Assembly (NCBI GenBank): GCA_949289295.1
Contig: CASENM010000027.1
Span: 1-64,000, forward strand
Source of the DNA: an uncultured Bacteroides sp.
Lineage (GTDB): Bacteria > Bacteroidota > Bacteroidia > Bacteroidales > Bacteroidaceae
Length of the DNA stretch: 64,000 nt
Reading direction: 5' to 3'
The notes under the pieces were generated by a model, which searched no databases, was not told the origin of the DNA, and was given only the letters and a program-made list of their open reading frames with translations. Each line of letters opens with the position of its first letter. Position 1 is the stretch's first letter. The position numbers were made by a program, and so were the translations under genes. Positions 1 to 8,367 of the stretch are shown here, piece after piece.

Positions 1-1405
1 CTTCTTCTTGCGTACAAACATGCCATAAAGGTACACTTTTTAGGCTTGCGTCACCCGCGTCACCATGGAAAATTTATGGAATTGCTGATTTTAAGGCTGT
101 TACAACCATTGAATTCTTAGGCTGTCAAAGTCAGGAAAAGAATCAAGTAGTGCCTGATGAGGTTTTAAGTAAGGAGTTTATTAGTCAGTTCAAGACAGAA
201 GCCGATGTAAGCAAGTTTTTGAAGCAGTTGCATGCGCAAGTCTTAGAGAAGATGCTTGAAGGTGAAATGGATGCCCATTTGGGTTATGAAAAGAATTCCG
301 TGGCCGGTAATAACAGTGGCAATTCACGCAATGGCAGCTATCCGAAGAAAATCCAGACCGGACATGGAGAGGCTGTCATTTCCATACCGCGTGACCGCAA
401 CGGTCAGTTTGAACCGATAGCAGTGCCCAAGCATGAAAGCCGTGGACTTTCCATAGAAAAACTGGTTATCTCCCTATACGCCAAAGGAATGAGCGTTTCC
501 GATATAGAGGAAGAGATGCGTGAGATTTATGAAATAGAACTCTCCACGTCTGCCATTTCCATCATTACAAACAAGGTGAACCAGGCTGCCCAGGAATGGC
601 AGAACCGTCCTCTGGACCCGGTTTATCTGATAGTCTGGATGGACGGTATCGTCTTCAAGGTACGGGATAACGGGAAGATCATAAACAAGACCGTCTATCT
701 TTGTGTCGGTCTGAAGCAGAACGGCCTGAAAGAGGTTCTTGGCATGTGGGTCGGAAAATCGGAAAGTTCTTCTTTCTGGATGGGTGTCCTGACTGATTTA
801 AAGGCGCGTGGAGTACAGGATATACTGATTACCTGTACCGACAATCTGAATGGATTTACGGATACCATTCGTACCGTATTCCCTCAGTCATCCACCCAGA
901 TCTGTGTGGTACATCAGATCAGAAACTCCTGTAAATATGTCGTTTATAAGGACAAGAAAGAGTTTACGGCAGACATGAAGAATATCTATAACGCACCCAA
1001 TAAGGAGGTTGCCGCCGCAGAGCTTGACAATCTGGAAAAGAAATGGGGAGGAAAGTATCCTTACGCCATACTTTCATGGAGAAACAACTGGGATGATCTG
1101 ACGGTTTTCTTCCAGTTCCCGCTGGAAATCAGAAAAATAATCTATACAACCAATCTCATTGAAAATCTGAACGGAAAAATCAGAAAGTACACAAAATCAA
1201 AGCTCTCATTCCCTTCGGACGATGCCGTAAAAAAGACCGTTTATCTTTCACTTATGGAGATTGAGAAGAAATGGACACAGCCTATTCATAACTGGGGGTT
1301 GATTATGAATCAATTTATGCTTATTTTTGAAAACAGAATCCAGATATAAGGACAAACTTACAGCTGAATCCTGTTTCCATTTACACAAAATTTTGGACAG
1401 TGTCC
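1..1405 (+). mobile_element. IS256-family insertion sequence, right portion with right terminal repeat
   Basis: The element carries one transposase gene and ends on the right in a candidate terminal inverted repeat at 1383-1405, reading ACACAAAATTTTGG then ACAGTGTCC. The matching left repeat (GGACACTGTCC at an outer end) is not found in bases 1-149, so the left end lies outside the window or is lost, and the start given here is only the window edge. No target-site duplication can be judged. The element borders decayed genes, which fits an accessory region. Confidence 0.7.
150..1349 (+). CDS. IS256-family (mutator-type) transposase
   Basis: This is a DDE transposase that cuts and rejoins the ends of its own element. 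The 399 aa length is normal for the IS256/MULE group. Candidate catalytic residues are D165 in VWMDGIVFK, D231 in CTDNLNGF with the family C-x2-H block just after it (CVVHQ, about 252-256), and E338 in TTNLIENLNGK. The N-terminal 60 residues contain the usual helical EKMLEGEMDAHLGYEK block. The start is GTG at 150. An upstream start is not excluded, but the MPDEVLSKEF start fits family N-termini. The frame is intact, so the element may be active if its left end exists. Confidence 0.93.
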   Translation: MPDEVLSKEFISQFKTEADVSKFLKQLHAQVLEKMLEGEMDAHLGYEKNSVAGNNSGNSRNGSYPKKIQTGHGEAVISIPRDRNGQFEPIAVPKHESRGLSIEKLVISLYAKGMSVSDIEEEMREIYEIELSTSAISIITNKVNQAAQEWQNRPLDPVYLIVWMDGIVFKVRDNGKIINKTVYLCVGLKQNGLKEVLGMWVGKSESSSFWMGVLTDLKARGVQDILITCTDNLNGFTDTIRTVFPQSSTQICVVHQIRNSCKYVVYKDKKEFTADMKNIYNAPNKEVAAAELDNLEKKWGGKYPYAILSWRNNWDDLTVFFQFPLEIRKIIYTTNLIENLNGKIRKYTKSKLSFPSDDAVKKTVYLSLMEIEKKWTQPIHNWGLIMNQFMLIFENRIQI

Positions 1406-1497
1406 TAAGATATTCCTATTCTTATATCGGATTTTATGAATAAAACGGCGTTGCCGAAAAATACAAAGAGTTTTTTGGCTGCACCGTTTGTTTTTAT

Positions 1498-1532
1498 TGA
1501 AAAACGCTTCAATTTTGTCGAACGGAATAATA
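1498..1532 (-). pseudogene. Relic of an alpha/beta-hydrolase 3' end
   Basis: A 35-bp stretch matches 4926-4960, the last codons of the hydrolase pseudogene downstream, at 34 of 35 positions. On the minus strand both read IIPFDKIEAFF. Only this fragment can be recognised; flanking codons do not continue the family. It lies about 90 bp beyond the right end of the IS256 element, so a second copy of the hydrolase gene probably once lay here and was deleted or rearranged. Confidence 0.6.
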
Positions 1533-1607
1533 GCTTTGCGTACATTCCACATGTTTTTATGACCTGGCGTCCCTGTGTTTTTGGTTTCCGGGCTGCAGTA
1601 TGTATCT

Positions 1608-2186
1608 TCAGCGCATGTCTTTCAATTCTTTGTTCGTGGAGATGATTCCTTTGACGGCTGTCCGGACATGATGATAGATAAAGTGGTCCAGAATAAAGGC
1701 CACACAGAACATTACGATTACCCACCACACGGCCTCCGGGTTGTTATGAAAACAGATGTCGACTATAAAGACGGCGCACAGCAGCCATCCTGCCAGTTCT
1801 GTTCTATAAAATAGCCGCTTGTAGCGGACAACATATTCGTTCTGCTTTTCAAGGTTGTTCTCTTTCTGTATTTTTTTTAGTTGTTTTACTCTGCCGGCCA
1901 GCATGATGCTTCCACCAATTGTGATGATCCCTCCGATGATGACCATGTCGGGATATAGCTTGTAGATGGAACGGATGAGACAGAGATAAAAGAATACGAT
2001 AGTGGCCACCGATGTAAGGTAGAATGCCATCTTGTCGATCGTCATCAGCCTGTCCATATAGGAGCGTTTCCGTGTCTTTAAGATGGTTGAGATTTCTTCT
2101 TTGTGGATAAGTTCGTTCCGGGTGATGCGCTCGTCCAGTTCTTTCCACATTTTTTGTAATTCTGTTAGTTCCATAATTCTTGTCAT
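1608..2186 (-). CDS. Four-helix membrane protein, probable partner of the ECF sigma factor
   Basis: The 192 aa protein has a charged helical N-terminal region (about 1-50) and then four hydrophobic segments at about 53-72, 79-98, 130-146 and 152-170, with a basic loop at 100-128. I do not recognise a named family. Its ATG directly follows the TAA of the sigma-factor gene with no gap, so the two are co-transcribed and probably translationally coupled. By position it may be a membrane-bound anti-sigma factor or sensor. It lacks the single-helix FecR architecture common in Bacteroidetes. The function is inferred from context only. Confidence 0.7.
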   Translation of the reverse strand: MTRIMELTELQKMWKELDERITRNELIHKEEISTILKTRKRSYMDRLMTIDKMAFYLTSVATIVFFYLCLIRSIYKLYPDMVIIGGIITIGGSIMLAGRVKQLKKIQKENNLEKQNEYVVRYKRLFYRTELAGWLLCAVFIVDICFHNNPEAVWWVIVMFCVAFILDHFIYHHVRTAVKGIISTNKELKDMR

Positions 2187-2663
2187 TTAAAGGTTAGACA
2201 TTGTTTTGAGTTTGTTTTTAATCCGGTGTAGCTTGGTGGCCACCTGATTGCGGCTGGTTCCAATAATTTCCGCAATTTCATCGTACGTCTTTTCCTCCAG
2301 CCAAAGCATGATATACATCCGTTCTGTTTTGTCCAGCCGTTTGATGAGGGAGTACATTTCGTGCAGGAGAGCGGTACTGGGAGTATTCTCAAAAGGTTCG
2401 GTCTGCATCATTTGTAGCGGTACGGAGACATGCCGTTTCTTCCTCCTGAGATCGGTGATGCACGTGTTCAAAGAGACTCGATAAGCCCACGTGCTGAAAT
2501 TACTCCGGTTCTGGAATGTGTCGAAGTTTTTCCATAGGTTATATACAGCCTCTTGATATAAATCGGCAAGGTCGTCCTTGTCTTTGGCATACAAGAGGCA
2601 GACTTTGTAGATAATCCGCTGATGCTGGAAGAGCAGTTCGGTAAATTCTTTTTCTTTTTCCAT
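2187..2663 (-). CDS. ECF-type RNA polymerase sigma factor (sigma-70 family)
   Basis: Region 2 spans about residues 5-75, with DLADLYQEAVYNLW at 31-44 and STWAYRVSLNTCITDLRR at 57-74. Region 4 spans about 103-155, with the helix-turn-helix TYDEIAEIIGTSRNQVATKLHRIK. The protein binds core RNA polymerase and directs it to a specific promoter set. I chose the ATG at 2663 (MEKEKEF, 158 aa) because family homology begins there; in-frame ATGs at 2702 and 2717 would add 13 or 18 residues with no homology. The gene is followed without spacing by the membrane protein gene. The target genes cannot be read from the sequence. Confidence 0.9.
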   Translation of the reverse strand: MEKEKEFTELLFQHQRIIYKVCLLYAKDKDDLADLYQEAVYNLWKNFDTFQNRSNFSTWAYRVSLNTCITDLRRKKRHVSVPLQMMQTEPFENTPSTALLHEMYSLIKRLDKTERMYIMLWLEEKTYDEIAEIIGTSRNQVATKLHRIKNKLKTMSNL

Positions 2664-3112
2664 TCTGTGTGAAGTTTTTGTCTTGTTAGTCGTGGAAGCC
2701 ATAATATAGTTACACAATCGGGGAAAAAATATTTCAGGGATTTTTAAATGTCAATACGGTCAAGTTTATACTTAAATTTATGATAAATAAACAGGGTGTT
2801 GGCATGTTCATCTGGGGCAAAAAGATAAGCTTCCTCTATACAGAAAACAAGATGTCACGGCTTGTCGACAGAACATTTGCGATGAGTTTTGTGTTCAGAG
2901 CAAGAACGGATTGAAGAAGGTGATGACCGTTCTTTTTATTCTGTGGGTTAAAAAATGACAAAAAATAAATGGAGTATGGTTCCTTGTAAAATTTTTTCAT
3001 TTCTTTGTGCAAAGACATATCGTTAAGTGCTAATAGTAATTTAAAAAATCCATTATCGGAATTAAATATGTACTGTCTTGGTTCTGCCGACGGGTATTAA
3101 TATCATATTAGA
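2664..3112. other. AT-rich gap between divergent genes, no gene recognised
   Basis: About 450 bp of AT-rich DNA separate the leftward sigma-factor gene from the rightward secreted protein gene. It must hold both promoters, but I see no clear TAnnTTTG match close to either start. The middle (about 2800-2930) is less AT-rich and could be decayed coding sequence. A 60-codon open frame on the minus strand at 2836-3018 has no recognisable features and I do not call it. Confidence 0.4.
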
Positions 3113-4714
3113 ATGAAAAGAATTGTTTTAATATTATGGTTGTTGGTATTGTGGGGTACAGGCGTCAAAGCTGAGTTCAAACGTATTGTTTGGGTTGATA
3201 AGAAAGTAAGTGAATTAAAAGACACGATTGATTTGTCATCTCCGTTAGGCGCATTTGCAGCATCTGCCTACATGCAGGCCAAGGGCAATGATTCTGTCTG
3301 TTTTGATAAAATCTTTACTTTCCGCTTCTGCCCTTTGGGCAAAAGTTATAAGGATCGTGAGGTGAAACCTGAAGTGAGAGAGGAGATTCTGAACCGGGAG
3401 GTCAAGCAGGTCGTTTATTACAATGATTCTGTGGCCGGGGTGATTTCTACGTTAAGAGTTTGGAAAGATGAATACAGGTATTTGCTTACGGGTTCGGTTC
3501 TTGAGAATGGCAGATGGGTAAACGCCGGAGAGCAGCCTGTAAAGTCGGTTGAAGAAGGCCGATTGTGGTTAAAAGAAAGGCTGGCTCCTGTTTTGGACAA
3601 GTATGTGAGATATGTTTCGCGAATATCGCATGTCTCAACAGATACAATGGCTTTTATCCGATATGTCCGGTCGCATGGTCAGAAACCGGAGGATTTTCTT
3701 TTAGACGCATTGAAGCGGCATCGGATTGTTCTTTATGGAGAGCATCATTTTTATAAACCTTCATGGGATTTGATGAAGCGGTTGGTACAGAGGCCTGAGT
3801 TTCCGGAGATAGTGGGAACTGTATTTTTAGAGATGAAAAGAGGGAATCAGAAACGTATAAATCAATTCCTGAACGGGGAAAAATTAAACAGGCAGTTGTT
3901 GTTGGATATTTTGGGAGGCGACTATCAGTATGGCTGGAATGATAAAGGAATGTATGAATTCTTAATAACTCTTTGGGAAGTAAATCAAAAGTTGTCCCCG
4001 GCAAAGAAAATACGGGTAATTTTTCCTGATTTTGGATTGTCGTGGCTGGATATTCAGACGGAAGATGATTTTAGGCGTTGGAACAACCATTCATTTCAGG
4101 ATCGGGATGCTTGCATGGCTGATGTGACCGAGAAAATAATTCGTGAAAATCATGACTCGCGTGGAAATCTGTTTATTGTGGGTGGAAATCACGCTTGCAA
4201 ACATGCCAATGGTGTTCCAAGCCTGGGCAATCTTCTAAGAAAGAAGTTCTCGGACAAAGAAGTGTATTCTGTATTGCTTCATACAGTGTGGGGTGATAAT
4301 TCAGGTAATGTCTTTGGGAAAATAAGGAAGGGCTTGTTTGATTATGTCTTTCAGACAAATGGAAATAAGCCGGTTGCTTTTGCTTTGGCTGATTCTCCTT
4401 TTGGACAAGAGCCTTTTGATTTCGATTTGGAGTATCAAGGAGTTCCTCTTGATGGAACTTTTGAGGAAAATTTTGATGCTTATGTTTTTCTGCAACCGCT
4501 GGAAGAAGATAAGGTAGGGTATTATTTAGTGGAAGAAATGTACACCGATTCGTTTGTTGATGAAATAAAACGCAGGTGTAAATTATCGGGTGATAAATAT
4601 CCTTATCGAGGAGTACGGCTGGAAGACTTCTCAAAAGAATGGAGAATCAATCAGCTTAATGGTATAAAGGATAAAAAAAAGTACCCTATGTTTGAAAAGC
4701 ATTCCACTTTGTAG
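3113..4714 (+). CDS. Secreted protein with two GxxH motifs (Tiki/ChaN/EreA-like fold suspected)
   Basis: The protein has 533 aa with an N-terminal signal peptide (MKRIVLILWLLVLWGTGVKA, likely cleaved after residue 20). The first half (about 25-160) has no recognised domain. The second half carries VLYGEHHFYKP with GEHH at 209-212, and LFIVGGNHACK with GGNH at 357-360. Paired GxxH motifs are the signature of the Tiki superfamily (TraB, ChaN haem-binding proteins, erythromycin esterases). The motif spacing and the order beta-strand then GxxH fit that fold, but I cannot tell protease, esterase or haem-binding activity apart. The gene stands alone and ends at a clear terminator. Confidence 0.7.
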   Translation: MKRIVLILWLLVLWGTGVKAEFKRIVWVDKKVSELKDTIDLSSPLGAFAASAYMQAKGNDSVCFDKIFTFRFCPLGKSYKDREVKPEVREEILNREVKQVVYYNDSVAGVISTLRVWKDEYRYLLTGSVLENGRWVNAGEQPVKSVEEGRLWLKERLAPVLDKYVRYVSRISHVSTDTMAFIRYVRSHGQKPEDFLLDALKRHRIVLYGEHHFYKPSWDLMKRLVQRPEFPEIVGTVFLEMKRGNQKRINQFLNGEKLNRQLLLDILGGDYQYGWNDKGMYEFLITLWEVNQKLSPAKKIRVIFPDFGLSWLDIQTEDDFRRWNNHSFQDRDACMADVTEKIIRENHDSRGNLFIVGGNHACKHANGVPSLGNLLRKKFSDKEVYSVLLHTVWGDNSGNVFGKIRKGLFDYVFQTNGNKPVAFALADSPFGQEPFDFDLEYQGVPLDGTFEENFDAYVFLQPLEEDKVGYYLVEEMYTDSFVDEIKRRCKLSGDKYPYRGVRLEDFSKEWRINQLNGIKDKKKYPMFEKHSTL

Positions 4715-4724
4715 GGATTTTACC

Positions 4725-4760
4725 ATGTTTGGCTAAAGACCATTCCAAACATCGTTTTTT
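4725..4760 (+). terminator. Intrinsic terminator after the secreted GxxH protein
   Basis: ATGTTTGG (4725-4732) pairs with CCAAACAT (4745-4752) around a 12-nt loop, followed by CG and six T. It lies 11 bp after the stop codon. Confidence 0.75.
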
Positions 4761-4908
4761 CAACTATTTCATTGCCAATTCCCTCTCCATCATTGCCGCA
4801 TATTGCTTCTTTGAAAAGAAGCCCGCCATTGACGTTTGTTTTGTTAAAGACGGGCAACTTGTTATGTTTTGAGTTATATCGAACTCGACGTTAGTTTATT
4901 TCCGATTT

Positions 4909-5362
4909 TTATTTCAAGTATTTTCTGAAAAATGCTTCAATTTTGTCGAACGGAATAATATCCATCCTGTCGTATAAGTCGGTATGGCTCGCATCAGGAA
5001 TGATCATCAGTTCTTTGTTGTCTCCTTTCAATTTTCCGAAAGCCTCCTGTGAGGCCGGAAGCGAGTAGGCTTTTTCCCCATGTACGACAAGCACGGCGGA
5101 ACGGATTTCGTCTGCGTGGTCGAGCAGGGAGAACGCTCCCATCGTGGATGAAACGGTGGCTTTGATGCGGGTATCCTGCACGGCGGTATTGGGGCTGTTC
5201 GCCGCTTTCTCCTCTGAATGACGGGTCGAGAGCAAGAGTGATGAAACCGCGTTCGGCAAGGGGCTGGGCATAAAGTCCCGATGCCTGTTCCTTTACCGCT
5301 CCATAAGGACCGCAGACAGCGATTGCTGACAGTTTCCCTGCATGGTTTATCCGGTATTCGGT
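4909..5362 (-). pseudogene. Alpha/beta hydrolase (YcjY-like), internally deleted and frameshifted
   Basis: Reading leftwards, one frame gives an N-terminal-side hydrolase piece (HAGKLSAIAVCGPYGAVKEQ, then a segment ending DPSFRGESGE, about 5348-5215). A second frame gives the C-terminal part (DTRIKATVSST, then AVLVVHGEKA, IIPDASHTDLYDRM, IIPFDKIEAFFRKYLK) ending at the stop at 4909. Intact relatives have about 300 residues. Here the first 45 or so residues and roughly 150 in the middle, including the nucleophile-elbow region, are missing, and a frame change separates the pieces. The gene cannot make an active enzyme. A partial ORF from 5271 exists but lacks the active site. Confidence 0.85.
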
Positions 5363-5509
5363 TCACACATCTTTTGCCATACGGAAAACCGCCCATGCGT
5401 TAGGCCATCCGGCATAAAAGGCGACGTGAATGAGTATTTCCGATATTTCAGTCTGTGTCACGCGTTTTTACGGGCAAACTGCGGATGACTGGCAAGCGAT
5501 GAATAGGAT
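5363..5509 (-). pseudogene. Carboxymuconolactone decarboxylase (CMD) family, 3' relic with frameshift
   Basis: Directly after the stop of the aldo/keto reductase gene, minus-strand frames give SLASHPQFARKN and then, in another frame, TQTEISEILIHVAFYAGWPN followed by AWAVFRMAKDV and a stop at 5363. This is the typical C-terminal half of an AhpD/CMD-family protein. A one-base loss near 5459-5462 explains the frame change. The N-terminal half is absent. Hydrolase-like sequence begins immediately after the CMD stop, so the two gene remnants abut. Confidence 0.8.
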
Positions 5510-6508
5510 TTATGTATTTTGTTGCTTTCCTTCGATAGTCCCCAGTTTGGCGATGTCCTCATCCGTCCGGTTGCCGTGTATGGTGATATGGCTCAACGCT
5601 TCATTCATTGCGGCATATTCGGCATTGGTAAGGGTCACTTCAGCTGCTCCAAGATTTTCAAGTATTCGTGCATCACTACGCATACCCGGTATAGGAACGA
5701 TATGTTCCGAGTGCATCACCCAAGCCAACGAAATCTGTGCGGCAGTACAATGTTTCGCTTCGGCATAGCGGTTAATAAGTTCAAGCAACACCCTATTGGC
5801 TTGCATATTCTCTTCCGTGTAGCGTGTGATTACACGCCGCACATCGTCTCCCTCGAAAGTCGCATGATGGTACTTTCCACTCAAGAAACCGCCAGCCATC
5901 GGTGAATAGGCAACGAAACCGATGCCATTATCCATGCAATAAGGAATCACGTCCGCTTCCCATTTCCGTTCCATGATGGAGTATTCGCTTTGTACGGCTG
6001 TGACCGGTGTGATGGCATGTGCCGCTTTCAGTTGTCTAAGCGTTGGTTCCGACTGTCCCCAACCACGTATCTTGCCTTCCTTTATCAATTCACCCATCCA
6101 GTAAGCGACTTCGGCAGGGTCGCTTTCTTTGGGAACACGATGTTCTGTATATAAATCGATGTAGTCGGTTTGCAGTCGTCGTAAAGATCCTTCAACTGCC
6201 TGACGAATACCGTTCCGGGAAAGCTTGCCTTCAGGCCTTTCTTGTCCGGGCAATGTCACGGGAGTGAATTTGGTGGAAATTACCACTTGCTGGCGAAACG
6301 GCTTTAACGCCTTTCCCACCAGTTCCTCATTCCTATAACAGCTATATATTTCAGCAGTGTCGAAAAACGTACAACCTTCCTCATAGGCTTTTCGTATCAA
6401 CCGGATGGATTCTTTTTCGCTTGGACATGCTCCATAGCCGTGTGTGAAGCCCATGCAGCCAAGACCGACTGCGGACACTTCCAAATTTCCAAGTTTCCTT
6501 GTCTTCAT
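5510..6508 (-). CDS. Aldo/keto reductase (AKR, YhdN/Tas-like long form)
   Basis: An NADPH-dependent oxidoreductase that reduces aldehydes or ketones in a TIM barrel. The 332 aa length is usual for this group. The expected tetrad is visible: D50 and Y55 (FFDTAEIYSCYRNEE), K80 (VISTKF) and H123 (LYTEHRVP). The cofactor-binding end is IPGMRSDARILENLGA near 270-285. It is the last intact gene of three tandem reductases; its ATG overlaps the TGA of the preceding gene by 4 bp (ATGA), so they are co-transcribed. The substrate is unknown. Confidence 0.93.
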   Translation of the reverse strand: MKTRKLGNLEVSAVGLGCMGFTHGYGACPSEKESIRLIRKAYEEGCTFFDTAEIYSCYRNEELVGKALKPFRQQVVISTKFTPVTLPGQERPEGKLSRNGIRQAVEGSLRRLQTDYIDLYTEHRVPKESDPAEVAYWMGELIKEGKIRGWGQSEPTLRQLKAAHAITPVTAVQSEYSIMERKWEADVIPYCMDNGIGFVAYSPMAGGFLSGKYHHATFEGDDVRRVITRYTEENMQANRVLLELINRYAEAKHCTAAQISLAWVMHSEHIVPIPGMRSDARILENLGAAEVTLTNAEYAAMNEALSHITIHGNRTDEDIAKLGTIEGKQQNT

Positions 6509-7371
6509 TTATTTCGAGGGTTAAAATTCTTGTCATATGTAAGAAGATACTCGGCCAGTTCCGGGTCATTGAAGTCCGCCGCAAGTGCCTTTCCAGTATC
6601 CATTTTGCGGATAAGTTCCTTGTCAGTCTCGCTCAAGCAGAAGTCATCGATGGCTAGATTGCTGGCCATGCGTTCCGTACGCGTTGATTGGGGAAGTACA
6701 ATAATGCCCTCGTCGGTCAGGAATTTCAGACACACTTGCGCATTATCCTTACCGTATTTTTCTCCTATGGATTTCAATGTCTCATTCGTGAAAAGGCCAT
6801 TCATGCCACGTGCCAACGGACTCCATGCCATGATGTGCGTTCCGTATTTTTCTGCCAGATGACGCATTTTTACCTGTTGTGAGAACACGTGTGTTTCCAG
6901 TTGTACCACAGTTGGTTTAATATCCATGTTTTCAGCCAAGTCCACGAATCTGGCATCATAGAAATTGCTCAATCCTATGGCACGTACTTTTCCTGCTTCG
7001 TATGCTTTCTCCATAGCCCGGTAGGTTCCGTAATAATCCCCGAAAGGTTGATGGATAAGCAACAAGTCAATGTAATCCGTCCGCAGTTTGCGGAGCGATT
7101 CATCTATACTGATAGCAGCCTTTTCATCTCCAGCATTGGAAATCCATACTTTCGTGGTGATGAATATTTCCGAGCGCGGGATGCCTGAGTTGGAAATGGC
7201 CGCGCTCACGCCTTCTTCGTTGTAATAGGCTTGCGCCGTATCAATCAAACGGTAACCGGCTTTTAGGGCTTCCGAAACATAGTATTCGCATTTTTCAGGG
7301 GCGATTTGCCAAACGCCGTACCCCATTATTGGCATTTCAATGCCGTTGTTTAAAGTGATAGTCTTGTTCAT
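6505..7371 (-). CDS. Aldo/keto reductase (2,5-diketo-gluconate reductase-like, short form)
   Basis: A 288 aa TIM-barrel NADPH oxidoreductase of the AKR5-like group. The N-terminus ITLNNGIEMPIMGYGVW is diagnostic. Catalytic residues are D45 and Y50 (LIDTAQAYYNEEG), K74 (ITTKVW) and H107 (LLIHQPFGDYYG). The cofactor-phosphate loop is IVLPQSTRTERM. It lies 11 bp after the upstream reductase gene and overlaps the next by 4 bp. The protein resembles its upstream neighbour closely, pointing to tandem duplication. The substrate is not evident. Confidence 0.93.
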   Translation of the reverse strand: MNKTITLNNGIEMPIMGYGVWQIAPEKCEYYVSEALKAGYRLIDTAQAYYNEEGVSAAISNSGIPRSEIFITTKVWISNAGDEKAAISIDESLRKLRTDYIDLLLIHQPFGDYYGTYRAMEKAYEAGKVRAIGLSNFYDARFVDLAENMDIKPTVVQLETHVFSQQVKMRHLAEKYGTHIMAWSPLARGMNGLFTNETLKSIGEKYGKDNAQVCLKFLTDEGIIVLPQSTRTERMASNLAIDDFCLSETDKELIRKMDTGKALAADFNDPELAEYLLTYDKNFNPRNK

Positions 7372-7382
7372 AGCTATTTTTA

Positions 7383-8231
7383 TTAATCATGAATTCGGTG
7401 TGTCCCTATATATTTCACCGTTGCCAAGTCCATATCGTCATAAATCGGGCTTTTTCCGGTTTCAAGCGTGGCGATGGCATCCATCTCTTTTCCCGTAAGC
7501 GTAAAGTCAAGGATGTTGAAGTTCTCAATCATCCGTTCTTTGTGTACCGTCTTGGGAATGACCACCACATTGCGTTGGTTCAGCCAGCGGAGGACAACTT
7601 GCCCCACCGTACGGCCATGTTTTTCCGCAATGGCTTTCAGCACGGGATTGTTCCAAATGTCATTCTGTCCTTCGGCAAAAGGTGCCCATGCCTCATGTTG
7701 AATACCCTCTTTCTGCAAGAATGTATTGGCTGCTTGCTGTTGGAAAAACGGGTGTGTCTCAAGCTGGTTCACGGCAGGCTTCACCTCATTGTGCAGGAAA
7801 AGGTCTTGCAGGCGTTCATTGGAGAAACTTGTCACACCGATGACGCGGATAAGTCCTTCTTTGTAAAGCCGTTCGCAGGCTCTCCATGCCGCGTAATAGT
7901 TGCCGTAGGGCTTGTGCAGCAGATAGAGGTCGATATAATCAAGTCCGAGCAGTTTCAATGACTTGTCAAAGGCACGGAGTGCGTCGTCATATTCATAATC
8001 CTGCACCCACAATTTGGTAGTGATGAAAAAATCCTCGCGCTTGATGCCGCTCTGCCGGATGGCATTGCCTACTTGCTCTTCATTGAAATAAGAAGCTGCC
8101 GTGTCGAACATCCGATAACCCACTTCGATGGCATTGCTTACGGTACGTTCCGTTTCATCCTCAGGAATCTGAAACACGCCGAAACCGATGGCCGGCATCA
8201 TCACGCCATTGTTCAATCTTACATCTTTCAT
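7383..8231 (-). CDS. Aldo/keto reductase (2,5-diketo-gluconate reductase-like, short form)
   Basis: A 282 aa NADPH-dependent reductase, first gene of the three-gene reductase run. The start is the ATG at 8231 (MKDVRLNNGVMMPAIGFGVF) because this aligns with the next reductase; the open frame extends upstream to 8498 but that part crosses the promoter and the divergent regulator gene. The tetrad is D44 and Y49 (MFDTAASYFNEEQ), K74 (ITTKLW) and H106 (LLHKPYGNYY). A minus-strand -7 element TAATTTTG lies at 8258-8265. Confidence 0.93.
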   Translation of the reverse strand: MKDVRLNNGVMMPAIGFGVFQIPEDETERTVSNAIEVGYRMFDTAASYFNEEQVGNAIRQSGIKREDFFITTKLWVQDYEYDDALRAFDKSLKLLGLDYIDLYLLHKPYGNYYAAWRACERLYKEGLIRVIGVTSFSNERLQDLFLHNEVKPAVNQLETHPFFQQQAANTFLQKEGIQHEAWAPFAEGQNDIWNNPVLKAIAEKHGRTVGQVVLRWLNQRNVVVIPKTVHKERMIENFNILDFTLTGKEMDAIATLETGKSPIYDDMDLATVKYIGTHRIHD

Positions 8232-8367
8232 ATTCTTATAAGTTTTGGTTTCTGATGCAAAATTACGGCATACCTGTTGTCCTGTCATTATATAATTGGG
8301 GGCAATATTTTCACTATTCGTGGTTTTTGAGTATTTTTGCAGGCAAACAGATTCATATTGTCGGATA
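8232..8367. promoter_or_regulatory. Divergent promoter region, reductase operon and AraC gene
   Basis: Two Bacteroidetes -7 elements face away from each other: TAATTTTG on the minus strand at 8258-8265 for the reductases, and TATTTTTG on the plus strand at 8332-8339 for the AraC gene. Neither has an exact TTTG at -33. The regulator encoded rightwards probably binds in the roughly 65 bp between them. Confidence 0.65.

Noticed and set aside
2836-3018. 60-codon minus-strand frame between the sigma factor and the GxxH protein genes
   Set aside because: Lys/Phe-rich, no start signal, no family; AT-rich DNA gives such frames by chance.
4760-4908. Short frame reading like MAGFFSKKQYAAMMEREL on the minus strand after the hydrolase pseudogene
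   Set aside because: Only 21 codons with no promoter and no recognisable family; it might be a relic but evidence is too thin.
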